A DNA stretch of 44,481 bases from Nitrospirota bacterium. GTDB lineage: Bacteria; Nitrospirota; Thermodesulfovibrionia; Thermodesulfovibrionales; Dissulfurispiraceae. A model generated the notes under the pieces. It saw only the letters and a program-made list of their open reading frames with translations, was not told the DNA's origin and made no database searches. The stretch is taken from contig JBFMHE010000001.1 in the NCBI GenBank assembly GCA_040752355.1, positions 416,150 to 460,630 on the forward strand, in the 5' to 3' direction. The position numbers and the translations under genes are program-made. Positions 42,451-44,481 of this stretch are shown in pieces (positions within the stretch are counted from its first letter, which is position 1; every line of letters starts with the position of its first letter).

Positions 42451-44210
42451 TTATATGCTATGACCGATGCTGCTCCCCCGTTGCCTGCGGCATCATAGGC
42501 CTGGACCCTGATGGTGTGGCTGCCCGGCGCTGCCTTCACCGTGTTCCATGAATAGGAGAGGCTGCTCCCTGACGAGGTTGCCATCACTTTACCATCGATA
42601 GCGAGCTCCATCCGGACCACGCCGACATCATCCGACGCTCCTGCGCTTATTGCCGCCTTCCTTTCGAGTATCGAGCCGTTGAGCGGCGAAGCTATGCGCA
42701 CCGAGGGCGGGGTCGTATCCTTCGGATTGCTGACAGAGACCGCTACCGGCGCAGACTCTCCGATATTGCCTGCTGCATCGAAGGCCCGTGCCGAGAGCGT
42801 ATGGAGACCGTCAGGCTGCATACGCGTATCCCATGAGAAGCTATAAGGCCCTGCTGCGTCGTCCGCGTAAAAGGCGCCGTCGACATGGAGCTCGACGCGG
42901 ACGACCCCTTCGTTATCCGCTGCAGAAACATTGACCGTCGCGGCGCCGCCTGCCACCGAGCCTTCTGCCGGCGATACGATCGATACCAGCGGCGCCGTGG
43001 TATCCGGTTGCGGCACATAGTTCATAGCCGCTGCAAGACTGCCGTACGCATTGATCCTGCCATAGCCGAAATAGGGATCGAACCCCGGAGCCCCGAGGTC
43101 ATCGCTGTTCTGCTGCAGGATATCGACGACCTGCGCGTTGGTCAGTCCCGGATTGACCGAGAGCACCAGTGCCGCGAGGCCGGCGGTAATCGGCGAGGCA
43201 AAGGAGGTGCCGCTCGCTGCGGCGTAGCCGCCGCCCTTTGTCGTCGTGTAGATGCCCGAGCCCGGCGCCGAGAGGTCGATCCAGCTGCCGAAGTTGGAAA
43301 AGCTCGCCAGGGTATCGCTCGACGTCGTCGCTGAAACGGCGACCACGTTATCGCATGCCGCAGGATAATAAGGCGTGCTCGTCGAAAAATTGCCGGCTGA
43401 CGCAAAGACGATCGTGCCCTTGTTCCAGGCGTAGTTGACCGCACTCTGCAGTGTCGACGAAGCGCTCGACCCCGCAAAGCTGAGGTTGATAACCCTGATG
43501 TCGTGGTCAGCAGCGTAGGTGATCGCCTGTGCCATGTTGAAGTAGGTGGCGTATCCGGTGGAATCGGAAATGACGATCGGCATGATCGGACTCTCCCAGG
43601 CGACGCCGGCGACGCCGCCTGCATTATTCGAAAGGGCCGCAGCAGCTCCCGCAACTTTAGTCCCATGCCCGAAGATATCCCGGGTATCGGCGTTCCCCGC
43701 ATCAAAGTTATATCCCGGGATCAGTTTCCCGCTGAGGTCGGCATGCAACGGGTCGACGCCGGAGTCGGCTATGGCTACGGGAACGCTGACCGATCCGGTG
43801 CTCAGATCCCAGCCCAGGGGGGCCGAGATATTCGGGAGATGCCATTGCGAGGGATAATAGGTATCGTCAGGAGTGACGGTCGCTTCTGCAATAAAATTAT
43901 CTTCGACAAAAGTGATGTGAGGGTTCTTTGCCAGGGCGGCCTTTACCTTCTCCCGGGCATGGGCCGGAACCCTGATCTTCTTTACTCTCAGAGGAGTGAT
44001 TTCATCTTCGACAGAGGCGCCCTGCCCCTGCAGCACCTCTCTTATCTTCCCTTCTGCTACGCCCGCTTTGTGCTGTACAACCAACTCGTCGTCGATAAAA
44101 GGGCCTTTGCCGCTGTCGGCATATGCTGTCATGATTATAACGGGGGCCAGCATTCCCATGCAGAAGATCACTGCGACGAGACACCATCCGAGAACACTCT
44201 TCTGCTCCAT
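42447..44210 (-). CDS. Secreted subtilisin-family (S8) serine protease with two Ig-like domains, 587 aa
   Basis: The start is ATG 44210, 5 bases after GGAGGTG; an upstream in-frame ATG at 44288 lacks a ribosome site. Signal peptide about 1-31, an inhibitor-like propeptide (about 40-110), then the catalytic domain: D149 (VAIADSGVD), H182 (GHGTKVAG), N274 (FASAGN) and S336 (SGTSFASP). Two Ig-like domains (about 405-495 and 497-587, each with ALDGKVMATSS-like strands and DAAGN) follow. There is no PEP-CTERM tail, so it is free or held by the Ig domains. It could mature secreted matrix proteins. Transcribed toward the PEP-CTERM gene and convergent with it. Confidence 0.9.
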   Translation of the reverse strand: MEQKSVLGWCLVAVIFCMGMLAPVIIMTAYADSGKGPFIDDELVVQHKAGVAEGKIREVLQGQGASVEDEITPLRVKKIRVPAHAREKVKAALAKNPHITFVEDNFIAEATVTPDDTYYPSQWHLPNISAPLGWDLSTGSVSVPVAIADSGVDPLHADLSGKLIPGYNFDAGNADTRDIFGHGTKVAGAAAALSNNAGGVAGVAWESPIMPIVISDSTGYATYFNMAQAITYAADHDIRVINLSFAGSSASSTLQSAVNYAWNKGTIVFASAGNFSTSTPYYPAACDNVVAVSATTSSDTLASFSNFGSWIDLSAPGSGIYTTTKGGGYAAASGTSFASPITAGLAALVLSVNPGLTNAQVVDILQQNSDDLGAPGFDPYFGYGRINAYGSLAAAMNYVPQPDTTAPLVSIVSPAEGSVAGGAATVNVSAADNEGVVRVELHVDGAFYADDAAGPYSFSWDTRMQPDGLHTLSARAFDAAGNIGESAPVAVSVSNPKDTTPPSVRIASPLNGSILERKAAISAGASDDVGVVRMELAIDGKVMATSSGSSLSYSWNTVKAAPGSHTIRVQAYDAAGNGGAASVIAYK

Positions 44211-44273
44211 GAATACACCTCCATCGGAAATGTTATCGTTGATTTGAGAATACGTTTTCCGAAAAGAAAGTTG

Positions 44274-44289
44274 TGTGACCCGGATCACG
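44274..44289. promoter_or_regulatory. CRP/FNR-like palindrome upstream of the subtilisin gene
   Basis: TGTGACCCGGATCACG fits the layout TGTGA-N6-TCACA with one mismatch. It lies about 65 bases before the start at 44210. The binding protein is unknown. Confidence 0.45.
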
Positions 44290-44365
44290 AAACCGTATGC
44301 AGCGCTTAAAGCGGAGAGAGCCGGAACGCAAAGGGACGATGATGGGAAACCATCTGTAACGCCAA

Positions 44366-44471
44366 AATGATAATGTCCTCAGTTGCCAATTTAGAAATGT
44401 CCTATTGAGGAGGTGCTAAACTGCTTCTTTTTAAGTAAGGAGGCAGCGATGGCAGGAAGGGACATTATCAT
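44366..44471. repeat. 12-bp inverted repeat, probable insertion-sequence left end
   Basis: ATGATAATGTCC (44366-44377) and its exact reverse complement GGACATTATCAT (44460-44471) enclose the start of a possible transposase. AATGTCCT is also repeated directly at 44371 and 44394. The second arm lies inside the coding start. Confidence 0.5.
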
Positions 44472-44481
44472 GGCACGGCAG
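44449..44481 (+). CDS. Start of a probable transposase (11 codons in window)
   Basis: ATG at 44449, 6 bases after TAAGGAGG, reads MAGRDIIMARQ to the window end. The opening resembles the first residues of some ISNCY-type transposases, and repeats around it look like an element end. Too short to be sure. Confidence 0.4.
   Translation, partial: MAGRDIIMARQ

Noticed and set aside
1-44481. tRNA, rRNA, riboswitch or phage genes
   Set aside because: No supporting sequence was recognised on either strand.

Overview
The window reads as a chromosomal piece of a diderm (Gram-negative) bacterium that is rich in exosortase/PEP-CTERM functions. The evidence is a Wza-type outer-membrane export protein, a Wzz-type chain-length protein, an XrtA-style EPS operon, PrsK/PrsR, and four secreted proteins of which three end in PEP-CTERM tails. 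Protein style and the high-GC backbone suggest Nitrospirota or a former deltaproteobacterial lineage; this taxonomic call is a guess from style and I cannot test it here.

Layout. 1-3464 (minus): N-terminal 1,154 residues of a giant PKD/cadherin/Calx-beta surface protein, behind a small PEP-CTERM protein (3493-4098). 4.4-10.5 kb (minus): prsR, prsK, epsI, exosortase, a HepT-like remnant and a CPBP protease. 10.6-25.7 kb (minus): a lower-GC glycan cassette with an O-acyltransferase, FkbM methyltransferase, six GT4-type glycosyltransferases, a membrane-anchored DUF4091 protein, a Wzx flippase, an O-antigen-ligase/Wzy-like protein and a GT2. 25.8-34.7 kb (minus): the conserved EPS core, i.e. secretion ATPase, tyrosine autokinase, chain-length protein, export protein, initiating phosphoglycosyltransferase and PrsT. 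35.4-40.1 kb: a PilZ protein (+), an HDOD protein and exosortase-associated acyltransferase (-), a 4-cresol-dehydrogenase-like flavoprotein (+) and an integral membrane protein (-). 40.1-44.2 kb: two divergent PEP-CTERM proteins and a secreted subtilisin. The last ~115 bases look like the start of an insertion sequence.

How it works together. EpsB-type transferase loads the first sugar on undecaprenyl phosphate, the GT cassette extends and decorates it, Wzx flips it, the Wzy-like protein and chain-length/kinase/ATPase proteins polymerise it, and the export protein carries it out. Exosortase plus EpsI process PEP-CTERM proteins that live in the same matrix. PrsK/PrsR is the regulator: PrsR is a sigma-54 activator.

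Most notable result. Three copies of a 37-38 bp palindrome (half-site close to TGTTAAGTTTTYCGACA) lie upstream of sigma-54 (-24/-12) promoters. They precede the PEP-CTERM genes at 3.5-4.1 kb and 40.2-42.4 kb and the PilZ gene at 35.4 kb. In the two best cases the centre of the palindrome is exactly 96 bases from the -12 GC. This predicts a PrsR regulon that includes secreted matrix proteins and a cyclic-di-GMP receptor. A second unusual signal is a set of 7-bp-period GCTGA/TCAGC arrays sitting in gene junctions of the EPS core and on both flanks of the variable glycan cassette.
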